A stretch of DNA of 36,624 nucleotides, taken from NCBI GenBank assembly GCA_040882265.1, contig JBBEBO010000055.1:1-36624 (forward strand), read 5' to 3'. How positions within the stretch are numbered: position 1 is the stretch's first letter; every line of letters begins with the position of its first letter. The DNA is from Brumimicrobium sp040882265 (GTDB lineage Bacteria > Bacteroidota > Bacteroidia > Flavobacteriales_D > Crocinitomicaceae). The notes beneath the pieces are model-generated. The model ran no database searches. It was given only the letters and a program-made list of their open reading frames with translations, and was not told the DNA's origin. This document shows positions 1-8,213 of the stretch, piece by piece. The translations under genes were made by a program, and so were the position numbers.

Positions 1-176
1 GACTTTTTCCCGAAAAACGGGACAGGCAATTACGAAAACCCATGAATAATGCAGGCTAATTTTATGTGTTTTATGGATCACACTTACACTACAAAGCTGT
101 ATAATGGTCACTCAACCTTTGATCGTGATCCAAAATTTTAGCACAGTGCAAATAAATCGACGCAAGCCAATAAACC

Positions 177-3059
177 CTAAACTAAAGCACCACTTTCTTC
201 TTCATAAGTTGACACGGCAGGGCAAGAACACATCAAGTTTCTGTCTCCATAGGCGCTGTCAATACGACGGACAGAAACCCAAAACTTATTTTTTATTAAA
301 TAATCCAACGGATATGCGGCTTCACGAGGAGTGTATGGATATTCCCAGTTTTTATTTATAATACACTCAGCAGTATGCGGAGCATTTTTTAAAACGTTGT
401 TTTCTTTATCGGCTTGACCATTTTCAATTTCCTTAATCTCTTCACGGATTTTAATCATAGCATCGCAAAAACGATCAAGTTCTTCTTTGTCTTCAGATTC
501 AGTTGGCTCGATCATTAAAGTTCCTGTTACAGGAAAAGATACAGTAGGAGAGTGGAATCCATAATCAATCAACCGTTTTGCAATGTCAGTAACCTCAATA
601 TTTGCTGTGCGTTTAAAGTCACGACAATCTAAGATCATTTCGTGTGCTACGGTGTCATTTTCACCTGAATAAAGGATTCCGTAATGATTTCTTAGTCTCG
701 CTCTGATGTAATTGGCATTAACGATTGCCATTTCAGTAGCGTGTTTTAACCCTTTTGACCCTAACATTTTGATATAAGCATAGGAAATCAATAAAATTAA
801 TGCGCTACCGTATGGAGCACCTGAAATTCCATGAATAGCTTTTTCACCACCTACACCACCAATTGCTGTGCTTCCAGGTAAGAATGGGGCTAAATGTTTT
901 GCTACTCCTATTGGTCCCATTCCGGGGCCACCACCGCCGTGTGGAATAGCAAATGTTTTGTGTAAGTTAAGGTGACAAACATCAGCGCCAATATTCCCTG
1001 GATTTGTCAATCCAACTTGTGCGTTCATATTTGCTCCGTCCATATAAACTTGACCACCATTTCTATGAATAATGGATGTTATTTCTTTGATTCCAGCTTC
1101 AAAAACACCGTGTGTTGAAGGATAAGTAACCATTAAAGCACCTAGTTTATCCTTGTGTTTTTCAACTTTTTCAGTTAAATCATCAACATCAATATTTCCT
1201 TTATCGTCGCACTTTGTAACTACAACTTTAAACCCTGCCATAACAGCAGAAGCGGGGTTGGTTCCATGAGCTGAAGAAGGGATTATACATACATCTCTTT
1301 GAGGTTGTTTGTTAGCCTCATGATAAGCCTTAATCACCATAAGTCCTGCGTATTCTCCTTGTGCACCTGAGTTCGGTTGCAAAGATACAGCGTTAAAACC
1401 AGTGATTTCACACAAATCTCTTTCTAACTCTTTAAACATTGTGTGGTATCCTCTAGCCTGACTTACAGGCGCAAATGGGTGAATGTTAGCAAACTCTGGC
1501 CATGTGATTGGCATTAATTGAGCTGCTGCATTAAGCTTCATTGTGCAAGAACCAAGAGGAATCATGGAATGAACGAGAGATAAATCCTTATTCTCTAAAC
1601 GCTTAAGATAGCGCATCATTTTAGATTCTGAATGATATTTATTAAAGACTTCATGTTGAAGAATTGCGCTTTTTCTTGCTAAATTTTGATTTACTTTAGA
1701 GGAAGTAAAATCAACACCATCGTATGGTTTTGTTGCAGCTAAAAACAGTACTCCAACAAGTCCCTCAACTTCTTTGTTGTTTGTTCTTTCTCCAACACTT
1801 ATAGTGAACGTTGTTTCGTCAACATAGTTTAAGTTAATGTGGTGCTCTTCAGCTATTTCTTTTAGGAGTTTACAGTCTTTTCCTTCAGGCATTTTAACCC
1901 AAATAGTGTCAAAATAATCATCGTGTAATATTTTGTACCCAGCTTTTTCAATTGATTTATGAATTGTTGCGGTTTGATCGTGAATCGTTTGTGCAATTTC
2001 ACGCAATCCGTCAGGGCCGTGATAAACGGCATACATCCCCGCCATCACAGCAAGCAAAGCCTGTGCAGTACAAATGTTTGAGGTTGCTTTATCTCTTTTG
2101 ATGTGTTGCTCTCGGGTCTGAAGTGCCATTCTAAAACCGATGTTATCATCAACATCTTTTGAAACACCAATAATTCTACCAGGAACATAACGCTTAAAAT
2201 CTTCTTTCGTAGCAAAAAATGCAGCGTGTGGACCACCATATCCCATCGGAACACCAAACCTTTGAGTTGACCCACAAACAACATCCGCCCCCATTTTCCC
2301 TGGAGCTTCGAGTAAAACTAGCGACATAATATCAGCCACTACTGCAACTTTAACATCGTTGTCAGAAAGTTTTTTGATAAAACCTCTAAGGTCTTTTACC
2401 CTTCCAAGTCCGTCGGGATATTGAACCAAAGCACCAAATATTGTATCATCGTTTAAGTCGAAGTTTGTAGGGTCGCCAAAAATTAATTCTATTCCTAAAT
2501 GATAAGCTCTTCCTTTGATTACATCAATGGTTTGAGGGTAGCAGAATTCAGAAACGAAGAATTTATTTTTACCTTCTTTCACTTCAGTTCTTGATCGGGC
2601 ATTAAAAAACATAATCATTGCTTCAGCGGCAGCAGTAGCTTCATCTAACAATGAAGCATTTGCAATTTCTAAACCTGTCAAATCCATGATCATCGTTTGG
2701 AAGTTAAGAAGCGCCTCTAATCTTCCTTGGGAAATTTCTGCTTGATAAGGTGTGTAGGCAGTATACCATCCTGGGTTTTCTAATACGTTTCTCTGAATAA
2801 CAGGAGGAACATTTGTTTCGCTATATCCAAGACCAATGTATGATTTAAAGACCTTGTTTTTAATAGCGATATCACCAATATGGTCGAGATACTGTTTTTC
2901 AGTTAATGCGTCACTGATATTAAGATCGCTTTTCAGTCGAATTCCATTAGGAATTGTTTTTGCTATCAATTCTTCAATAGAATCAACACCAATTGCTGTT
3001 AACATGTCCTTCTTTTCATTAGCTGAAGGACCGATATGTCTTTTAGAAAATGCACCCAT
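177..3059 (-). CDS. gcvP: Glycine dehydrogenase (decarboxylating), glycine cleavage P-protein
   Basis: PLP-dependent enzyme that decarboxylates glycine and passes the aminomethyl group to the lipoyl arm of H-protein, in the cytosol. The 960 residues match the usual length of the single-chain (fused) P-protein. The N-terminus has the family sequence KRHIGPSANEKKDML, and two aminotransferase-fold halves follow. The PLP lysine is Lys701 in LNLHKTFAIPHGGGGPG, with the glycine-rich loop directly after it. The ATG at 3059 fits the family start and lies about 22 bp below a good -7 box. The gene stands alone: gcvT and gcvH are not in this window, as is common in Bacteroidota. The family assignment is essentially certain. 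Confidence 0.98.
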   Translation of the reverse strand: MGAFSKRHIGPSANEKKDMLTAIGVDSIEELIAKTIPNGIRLKSDLNISDALTEKQYLDHIGDIAIKNKVFKSYIGLGYSETNVPPVIQRNVLENPGWYTAYTPYQAEISQGRLEALLNFQTMIMDLTGLEIANASLLDEATAAAEAMIMFFNARSRTEVKEGKNKFFVSEFCYPQTIDVIKGRAYHLGIELIFGDPTNFDLNDDTIFGALVQYPDGLGRVKDLRGFIKKLSDNDVKVAVVADIMSLVLLEAPGKMGADVVCGSTQRFGVPMGYGGPHAAFFATKEDFKRYVPGRIIGVSKDVDDNIGFRMALQTREQHIKRDKATSNICTAQALLAVMAGMYAVYHGPDGLREIAQTIHDQTATIHKSIEKAGYKILHDDYFDTIWVKMPEGKDCKLLKEIAEEHHINLNYVDETTFTISVGERTNNKEVEGLVGVLFLAATKPYDGVDFTSSKVNQNLARKSAILQHEVFNKYHSESKMMRYLKRLENKDLSLVHSMIPLGSCTMKLNAAAQLMPITWPEFANIHPFAPVSQARGYHTMFKELERDLCEITGFNAVSLQPNSGAQGEYAGLMVIKAYHEANKQPQRDVCIIPSSAHGTNPASAVMAGFKVVVTKCDDKGNIDVDDLTEKVEKHKDKLGALMVTYPSTHGVFEAGIKEITSIIHRNGGQVYMDGANMNAQVGLTNPGNIGADVCHLNLHKTFAIPHGGGGPGMGPIGVAKHLAPFLPGSTAIGGVGGEKAIHGISGAPYGSALILLISYAYIKMLGSKGLKHATEMAIVNANYIRARLRNHYGILYSGENDTVAHEMILDCRDFKRTANIEVTDIAKRLIDYGFHSPTVSFPVTGTLMIEPTESEDKEELDRFCDAMIKIREEIKEIENGQADKENNVLKNAPHTAECIINKNWEYPYTPREAAYPLDYLIKNKFWVSVRRIDSAYGDRNLMCSCPAVSTYEEESGALV

Positions 3060-3081
3060 TCTTATCTAATTTTTGAGACTA

Positions 3082-3112
3082 CAAATATACGCTTTCTAGC
3101 ATGCTTCTAAAA
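3082..3112 (-). promoter_or_regulatory. Candidate Bacteroidota-type promoter of gcvP
   Basis: On the minus strand a TTTT (3109-3112) is separated by 19 bp from TATATTTG (3082-3089). The latter is an exact match to the Bacteroidota -7 consensus TAnnTTTG, and the spacing fits the known 19-21 bp. Transcription would start near 3075, leaving a leader of about 15 bases before the ATG. The -33 element is only a partial match to TTTG. Confidence 0.55.
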
Positions 3113-3255
3113 TTTTTTGATGAATATAAAAAGGGATATTGTCTTTTATTGTTGAGAGAAACTCAAATACCAATAAAAAGGATTCTTTATTGGTCTCAAA
3201 AACAGTTAAAACTATGCACTTTAGTGCGTCTCGCTTTAGCTTCTAAAAATCGCAT

Positions 3256-3325
3256 CAGACAGCAGACAGCAGACAATAGATGTTAGATGATAGACAGCTT
3301 TGTCTTGTGTCTAACGTCTATTGTC
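3256..3325. repeat. CAGACAG tandem repeat and TAGACA-type inverted repeat
   Basis: Three 7-bp units (CAGACAG, CAGACAG, CAGACAA) run from 3256 to 3276. They lead into an inverted repeat whose arms are 3272-3287 and 3310-3325 (15 of 16 positions complementary). Low-complexity GTCTATTGTC-type tracts like this occur in flavobacterial intergenic regions. The right arm contains the 10-bp target site into which the adjacent MITE inserted. The small ORFs that cross this area show no protein-like features. Confidence 0.7.
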
Positions 3326-3517
3326 CAGGGCAAACGCATTTAAATTTAGAACTTCTTTTTTCGTTGATTTAGTAAAACCAAAGGTTCTTTTGCCACGGGT
3401 TTTAACCCGTGGTTAAAGAATTATTTGGAAGTTCTCATTTTGGCGCGACTTTTTGTTTCAAAAATCGTGACAAAATGTGTTCTCTTCGAGATTTATATTT
3501 TAAATGCGTTTGCCCTG
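3326..3517. mobile_element. 192-bp MITE with 19-bp TIRs and 10-bp target duplication
   Basis: Perfect 19-bp terminal inverted repeats begin CAGGGCAAACGCATTT (left 3326-3344, right 3499-3517). The 10-bp sequence GTCTATTGTC flanks the element on both sides (3316-3325 and 3518-3527), the signature of transposition. There is no room for a transposase. The interior is strongly palindromic: a stem at 3385-3401 pairs with 3404-3420 around a TT loop with one mismatch and one wobble, and AGAACTTC (3348-3355) pairs with GAAGTTCT (3428-3435). CAGGG ends with 8-10 bp duplications are typical of ISAs1-family elements, so mobilisation in trans by an ISAs1-like transposase elsewhere in the genome is inferred. 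Confidence 0.88.
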
Positions 3518-3649
3518 GTCTATTGTCTAATTCTTTATGTTAATTGTAGAATTTTATTATCATCTAAACCTATGTCGCTTTCAGTCCATACTGGTTTAGT
3601 TGATTATTTTTTACGAGCTAGATATCTGCATTTCAAAAACAAATTAAGT

Positions 3650-3657
3650 TAGTTTTG
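3650..3657 (+). promoter_or_regulatory. Candidate -7 box of the UbiA-like gene
   Basis: TAGTTTTG matches TAnnTTTG exactly and ends 10 bp before the ATG at 3668, so the leader would be only a few bases long. No convincing TTTG lies 19-21 bp upstream. Confidence 0.4.
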
Positions 3658-3667
3658 TAAGCGTATA

Positions 3668-4489
3668 ATGAAAATAATTCAATTTATAATATTTGGAAAT
3701 GTTTTGATTAGCATTTCAGCAGGAACCTTAACGATGGGTATTTCTGCTTTTTATGAGGGTGACAGTCCTTTGTTTTACTTTCTAACAGTTTTCTTTTCTA
3801 CGCTTTTTATTTACAATTTTCAGAGAATGGTGAGGACAGATGAACGCGAAGGTAAAAAATCAGAACGTCATTTATGGTTAGATAGAAACAAGAAGGTCAT
3901 ATATTTATTAGCTGTTTTAGGTATTATTGGTTCGGGACTCAGTTATTTTTTACTCTTAAAAATGAAATCGGACCTTTTATTCCTTTTTTTTATTGGAATT
4001 TTGGGTGTTTTTTATGCATTAAAAGTATTGAATAGAAAAGCGCTAAGAGATTTACCACTTATAAAAATTCATATTATTGCTTTAGTTTGGGTGTTGATTA
4101 CTTCCGTTTGGCCACTGGTTAGAATGGAGGCTAATCTTATAGATAATAGTTATCTTTTTATTGCAACCTATTTATTTATAATAGCCGTAACGATTCCTTT
4201 TGACATTAGAGATTTATCATACGATGCAGCTGATAAATTGACGTTTCCACAGGTGTTTGGAGTTACAACTAGCAAAAGAATGGCAATTATTTTTCTCTTA
4301 ATAAGCTTTTCAGTTTTAGGAATTGCTAATGAATCTTTTTTGTTTAATCCCTTTTATTATATTTCTTTAATCGGCCTATTGCTTTTGATTTTATGGACAA
4401 CAAGAGCAAGAAAAGAAAAATATTTTTCAGGGTGGATTGATGGGTGGATTATCTTTTTTGGATTAATGTTTTGGCTTGCTTCCAACTAG
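3668..4489 (+). CDS. UbiA-like prenyltransferase-family membrane protein
   Basis: A 273-residue protein with about eight hydrophobic helices. It resembles the UbiA superfamily, which transfers prenyl chains to aromatic or other acceptors in the inner membrane. A first polar motif around Asn50-Arg53-Asp58-Glu59 is a degenerate NxxxDxxxD, and a second Asp-rich loop has Asp179, Asp182, Asp186 and Asp189 after helix 6. Such proteins recur in Bacteroidota genomes without an assigned substrate. The first motif is weak, so activity is not certain. It is monocistronic and converges on the next gene, sharing the stop tetranucleotide CTAG at 4486-4489. Confidence 0.7.
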   Translation: MKIIQFIIFGNVLISISAGTLTMGISAFYEGDSPLFYFLTVFFSTLFIYNFQRMVRTDEREGKKSERHLWLDRNKKVIYLLAVLGIIGSGLSYFLLLKMKSDLLFLFFIGILGVFYALKVLNRKALRDLPLIKIHIIALVWVLITSVWPLVRMEANLIDNSYLFIATYLFIIAVTIPFDIRDLSYDAADKLTFPQVFGVTTSKRMAIIFLLISFSVLGIANESFLFNPFYYISLIGLLLLILWTTRARKEKYFSGWIDGWIIFFGLMFWLASN

Positions 4490-6060
4490 TGCTTTTTTAT
4501 GAATGTTACACTTTTATTTATTAATTCTGCCTCTGTTTTTTTAGAGTTATTTAAAACATAAACTTTATATCCCAAGTTAGTTAACCTTTTAATTTCATCC
4601 TTTGTGGGCAACCTATTTACTGCAAGACTAGGATGGTAGAACATTAAATCAATATACTCATAAAAAAAGGTGTTCTCAAAAAAATAAATGTCATTTTTTT
4701 TACCTGGGAGACCTGTTTTTAAAAAAGCTTTTGTTTGAATTAGCTTTTTTTTAAAAGCAATCCCATCTTTAGTTTTTAAATTGTGATTGTTTAAAATTTC
4801 GTTGGGTCTAATTAAAAATATAAACAATAAGACTGAAACAAAGGTGTTGATTATCAGAGTGTTTACAGAAAACCTCAAATTAGATTTAATTAAATCTGTA
4901 AGATAGACGATAAGCGCAACTACAGAGAGTATAATTAATGGACTTACGATTGTTACAAAGCTGTTCATCTTAGTCTGTGCAAGAGTAAAAAAGGAATAAA
5001 CTAATAAGATCCAGACATAGAACACCAATGTATATTTACGCTCTTTAGCTGTTTTCCATATAAAGAGTACTGAAAGTAGAATGATCCAAGCTATTAAGTC
5101 ACCATTTCCGTATACTGTTTTCAAATTATCCCAATAAAATAAGTAGTCTCCTGTATGTTTTTCTATTACGTTGGTGAAGTGTAAGCTATTGTAAGACATT
5201 TCATGCATAAACTCATTGGGGAAGGCAAATAAAGTATAAAAAAACCAAGGTGCAGCAATTATTATAGCGATCACACTAGATTTTAGCAAGTGTCCCCATT
5301 CTTTCATTCCATTGTCGCTTCTATACACTAAAAGATATACTCCCCATCCAGAAAAAACCAAAAGGCCAACCAACCACTTTGTGAGCACAGCCAATCCAAC
5401 AAAGACACCCAAAAGAACCGCCCACTTTAAAGTTTTGGTTTTAGAATATTCCATCCACGCCCAAATTGAAGCGGTTATATAAAAAATAAAAGCAACATCT
5501 ATATGATCAGCAGTGTGAGCACCAGAAATTAACTCTAAAGGATAATTTAATAAAGCAAAGACAAATGCACTGTAAAAACCAACTTGTGCATTAAACCCTA
5601 TTTTACCAATCTTATAAGTTAATATTGTCGTTAGTCCATGAAGTAAAATAGAGGGCAAACGAACGGCGAGTACGTTTGCACCAAATATTTTTATAGCCAA
5701 TGCAATTTGCCAAAGAGATAAAGGAGGTTTGTGTAACCAGATATAGTTATTTATCCACATCCTGTGATCTGAATCAATTACGGAGCTATTCAACAAGTGT
5801 GGTTTTAAAGGAGTGTCAGACAGGTTTTTTGCAACCAACGCATGAAACTTCTCGTCCCAAAGGTTTAGAAAAGGGTCTATTAAAGCAAATGCCAACCCAA
5901 TTGAAACTGAGCCTAAAAACAAGAACAGTAAGCTGTGTCTTCTGTTTTTTGAAAAGAGAAAAACAGAAATAGTTAACAATAGAAAGGCGATTAAAAAAGC
6001 AAAGGACGAATATCCGTTTAAGGCATTTATTAGCGCATCAATATTTCTAAAAACAGTCAT
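4486..6060 (-). CDS. GT39/ArnT-like membrane glycosyltransferase
   Basis: 524 residues with roughly ten to twelve transmembrane helices and the GT-C arrangement. The first periplasmic loop carries the catalytic-type acidic pair Asp69-Glu70 (WDEKFHALVAKN), followed by the WLHKPPLSLW motif seen in ArnT/PMT_2 proteins. These enzymes move a sugar from a polyprenyl-phosphate donor onto lipid or protein at the outer face of the inner membrane. The acceptor cannot be told from sequence. It is translationally coupled to the upstream exonuclease-like gene by an ATGA overlap (6057-6060). Confidence 0.85.
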   Translation of the reverse strand: MTVFRNIDALINALNGYSSFAFLIAFLLLTISVFLFSKNRRHSLLFLFLGSVSIGLAFALIDPFLNLWDEKFHALVAKNLSDTPLKPHLLNSSVIDSDHRMWINNYIWLHKPPLSLWQIALAIKIFGANVLAVRLPSILLHGLTTILTYKIGKIGFNAQVGFYSAFVFALLNYPLELISGAHTADHIDVAFIFYITASIWAWMEYSKTKTLKWAVLLGVFVGLAVLTKWLVGLLVFSGWGVYLLVYRSDNGMKEWGHLLKSSVIAIIIAAPWFFYTLFAFPNEFMHEMSYNSLHFTNVIEKHTGDYLFYWDNLKTVYGNGDLIAWIILLSVLFIWKTAKERKYTLVFYVWILLVYSFFTLAQTKMNSFVTIVSPLIILSVVALIVYLTDLIKSNLRFSVNTLIINTFVSVLLFIFLIRPNEILNNHNLKTKDGIAFKKKLIQTKAFLKTGLPGKKNDIYFFENTFFYEYIDLMFYHPSLAVNRLPTKDEIKRLTNLGYKVYVLNNSKKTEAELINKSVTFIKKH

Positions 6061-7133
6061 TTTTCAGTAGGAGACAAAAATAGGTATACTGCTAAATGAT
6101 CTGAATATCCGCCATAATAATTTGGGCCGCCATACGTTTTGTTTGGCGTTTTATCGCCACTTGGATGTTTATATAACAAGAAGTCTTCGTAAATCACAGC
6201 TGCCGTATCATCAGTAACTTTAATCGTTTTTTTATCATCAATTGCAGGAGAAATCATCAATTGATCAAGCGCACCCCATTTTCCACGGTAGTTATGTGTT
6301 CCCTTGCCTTTTTTATGGTAAGAAGCAAGTAGGTTAACAAACTGCTTACTTTCGGTATTTCTTGTTGATTTCGCATTTAATACATCCTCAATAGAGGTAT
6401 TGGTTGGATAGTCATTAAAGTCACCCATATAAATAATATTTGCCTCAGGATCTATATTTAAAATACTATCAGACTTTAATTTTAGACGCTTCGCTGCAGC
6501 GATTCTCTTATACTCGCTTTTCTTTGCTCCTCCATACCTAGAAGACCAATGATTAACAAAAACATGGAGCGGAATACTGTCTTTTAATAAACCCTTTACA
6601 TATAAAATATCACGTGTTTTGAAGTCTGATTCATTTTCTATCCGAACAGGTATTGCTTCACTGTGTAAAAGAAAAAAACGTTCAAGGTCAAAAGCTAAGG
6701 CGACATCAATACCTCTTCGATCTGGTGAATTAAAGTGTGCGATCCTATATTTTGTTTTAGCAAGTCTACCCGTTTGAATTAAATCCAGTACAACTATTCG
6801 GTTTTCCACCTCAGACAAACCTATTAGCAAAGGGTTTTTATCGCTAGGGGTTGTAATTACTTTAGAAAGCTTTTCCAGTTTGTCTTTATAGCGCTTAGCA
6901 CTCCATTTTTTTGAGCCTGACGGGGTGAATTCGTCATCGTTGGTGTTTGGGTCATTTATGGTGTCAAAAAGGTTTTCTACGTTGTAGAAGATTATAGGGT
7001 GATTGTTAAAACGATCCAATAAGTGAACACTTGATAACGTTTCATTCTGTTTAAAAGAACGCTTTTCTTTCGTATGATCCACGTCACATGATAAAAATAA
7101 TAGTACTAAAAGATATAAAAATAAGTTTTTCAT
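6057..7133 (-). CDS. Endonuclease/exonuclease/phosphatase-fold lipoprotein
   Basis: 358 residues. A short hydrophobic N-terminus ends in a lipobox (FLSCD, Cys16), so the protein should sit in the envelope. The metal-dependent EEP fold is shown in order by YNVENLF, LSEVENR, VNHWSSR, MGDFNDYPT and the C-terminal YSDHLAVY. These carry the catalytic Asn, Glu, His, Asp-Asn and Asp-His residues of the DNase I/phosphodiesterase superfamily. The substrate may be extracellular nucleic acid or a phosphoester. It is the first gene of a two-gene unit with the glycosyltransferase. Confidence 0.88.
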   Translation of the reverse strand: MKNLFLYLLVLLFLSCDVDHTKEKRSFKQNETLSSVHLLDRFNNHPIIFYNVENLFDTINDPNTNDDEFTPSGSKKWSAKRYKDKLEKLSKVITTPSDKNPLLIGLSEVENRIVVLDLIQTGRLAKTKYRIAHFNSPDRRGIDVALAFDLERFFLLHSEAIPVRIENESDFKTRDILYVKGLLKDSIPLHVFVNHWSSRYGGAKKSEYKRIAAAKRLKLKSDSILNIDPEANIIYMGDFNDYPTNTSIEDVLNAKSTRNTESKQFVNLLASYHKKGKGTHNYRGKWGALDQLMISPAIDDKKTIKVTDDTAAVIYEDFLLYKHPSGDKTPNKTYGGPNYYGGYSDHLAVYLFLSPTEK

Positions 7134-7162
7134 GATTAATTAGAGACTAATAAATAACGACA

Positions 7163-7195
7163 AAAAAAAGGCGCCTAAATTTAGACACCTTTTTA
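7163..7195 (-). terminator. Intrinsic terminator of the small lipoprotein gene
   Basis: On the minus strand GGTGTCTAAA pairs with TTTAGGCGCC (two G-U wobbles) and an uninterrupted T-run follows. On the plus strand the same positions are C-A mismatches, so the signal is directional. Confidence 0.75.
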
Positions 7196-7216
7196 AATTA
7201 AAAATAAAATATATAC

Positions 7217-7429
7217 TTATTTTAATTCACATTTAAATCCTGGAATTCCTTCTCCATCTTCATCTGCTTCATCACACCACTCTTCAGCGTCTTTTTTCTT
7301 CATTTCTTTAGTATCAGAAACAGCAAAATTAGAATCATCTGCAGTACACTCACAAGTGTATTCTTTCTTACAAGAAGAAAGTGAAACTACTGCTACCATT
7401 GCAGCAACAAAAAACATTTTAGTTTTCAT
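7217..7429 (-). CDS. Small Cys-rich acidic lipoprotein
   Basis: 70 residues. The signal peptide ends in a lipobox (SLSSCKK, Cys20) and the mature chain is about 50 residues. It has Cys26, Cys28, Cys52 and Cys67 and a very acidic middle (EEWCDEADEDGEG). Four cysteines beyond the lipid anchor suggest two disulfides in an envelope-exposed mini-protein. It has its own promoter-like -7 box and its own terminator, so it is probably a real monocistronic gene. No function is recognised. Confidence 0.8.
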   Translation of the reverse strand: MKTKMFFVAAMVAVVSLSSCKKEYTCECTADDSNFAVSDTKEMKKKDAEEWCDEADEDGEGIPGFKCELK

Positions 7430-7462
7430 AATTTTTTATTTTAATAAGGTTAAATAATGCTA

Positions 7463-7470
7463 CAAACATA
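7463..7470 (-). promoter_or_regulatory. Candidate -7 box of the small lipoprotein gene
   Basis: The minus strand reads TATGTTTG, an exact TAnnTTTG match. The predicted leader is about 28 bases. No good -33 element is visible. Confidence 0.45.
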
Positions 7471-7533
7471 ATAAAAAATGATAGAACTGTTGAAAAGAAT
7501 TCAAAAATTGTTAACAACAAGGCTTAATTAGAC

Positions 7534-8202
7534 TCATTCTAAATTAGACTCAATCCAATCTAAAGCAAGAAAGCCAAGCTCACTATTTTTCCAACGGTGA
7601 ACTATCTTACCGTTTTTTATGTATACAAAGGTCGGGAAAGAACCACCAGCAAGATTAACTATTTCTTTTGATCTGTTGATTTTGAGGAAAAACAAGTTGT
7701 TGGCGTTTGTTTCTTTTTTAAACTTATCAATATAGTTTTGTTCATCAGTGTTCAGTGTGATGGCAATGTCTAATTCAGGAAAACGTTCTTTCATCACGTT
7801 AAGCCTTGTTTTGGTGGCAAGCTTACAAAAGCCACAGTTTACATCGGCAATACTTACTAATCCATCAAAATGTTGGAACTCATTTTCTATTTCATGTAGT
7901 AAAACATGTTCGTCAATATTAAGCGCTTCACCTTTTTTAATATAATCTGCTTCGTAAATTGGGTTAACAGCAAAGTTTAGCCCTAAAAGCACAAACGGGA
8001 GTAGAAAAAAAGACCATTTCCATTTCTGTGGTCTAAAACTACTTCTAAGTTTTAGCATTGTGGTAACTGAAAGAACTAGAATTAAAATCCAAGGCGTAAG
8101 TGCTGAAAGCGTCCAACTGAAACCAACCTCTATCAAAAACTGATTTAATTGATTTTCAAAAAAGATAATTAATAAGGATAAAACGATGTATATAAACGAC
8201 AT
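7534..8202 (-). CDS. Membrane-anchored thioredoxin-like protein
   Basis: 222 residues. Three hydrophobic helices (about 2-22, 29-49 and 62-80) precede a thioredoxin-like domain with the redox motif CGFC (Cys123, Cys126) and a cis-proline loop GGSFPTF. The domain probably faces the periplasm and exchanges disulfides there. It lies 11 bp below the C1 peptidase gene and probably shares its transcript. The N-terminal part looks like a shortened DoxX/MauE-type membrane anchor, but this is uncertain. Confidence 0.8.
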   Translation of the reverse strand: MSFIYIVLSLLIIFFENQLNQFLIEVGFSWTLSALTPWILILVLSVTTMLKLRSSFRPQKWKWSFFLLPFVLLGLNFAVNPIYEADYIKKGEALNIDEHVLLHEIENEFQHFDGLVSIADVNCGFCKLATKTRLNVMKERFPELDIAITLNTDEQNYIDKFKKETNANNLFFLKINRSKEIVNLAGGSFPTFVYIKNGKIVHRWKNSELGFLALDWIESNLE

Positions 8203-8213
8203 GATAATATTGA

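Noticed and set aside
1..176. Possible structured element at the window start (CCCG-AAAAA-CGGG)
   Set aside because: The four-base stem is too weak; the 176 bases downstream of gcvP show no supported feature.
3101..3652. Short plus-strand ORFs (61 and 75 codons) in the gap after gcvP
   Set aside because: They run through the tandem repeat and MITE hairpins, have no protein-like composition, and are explained by AT-rich repeats.
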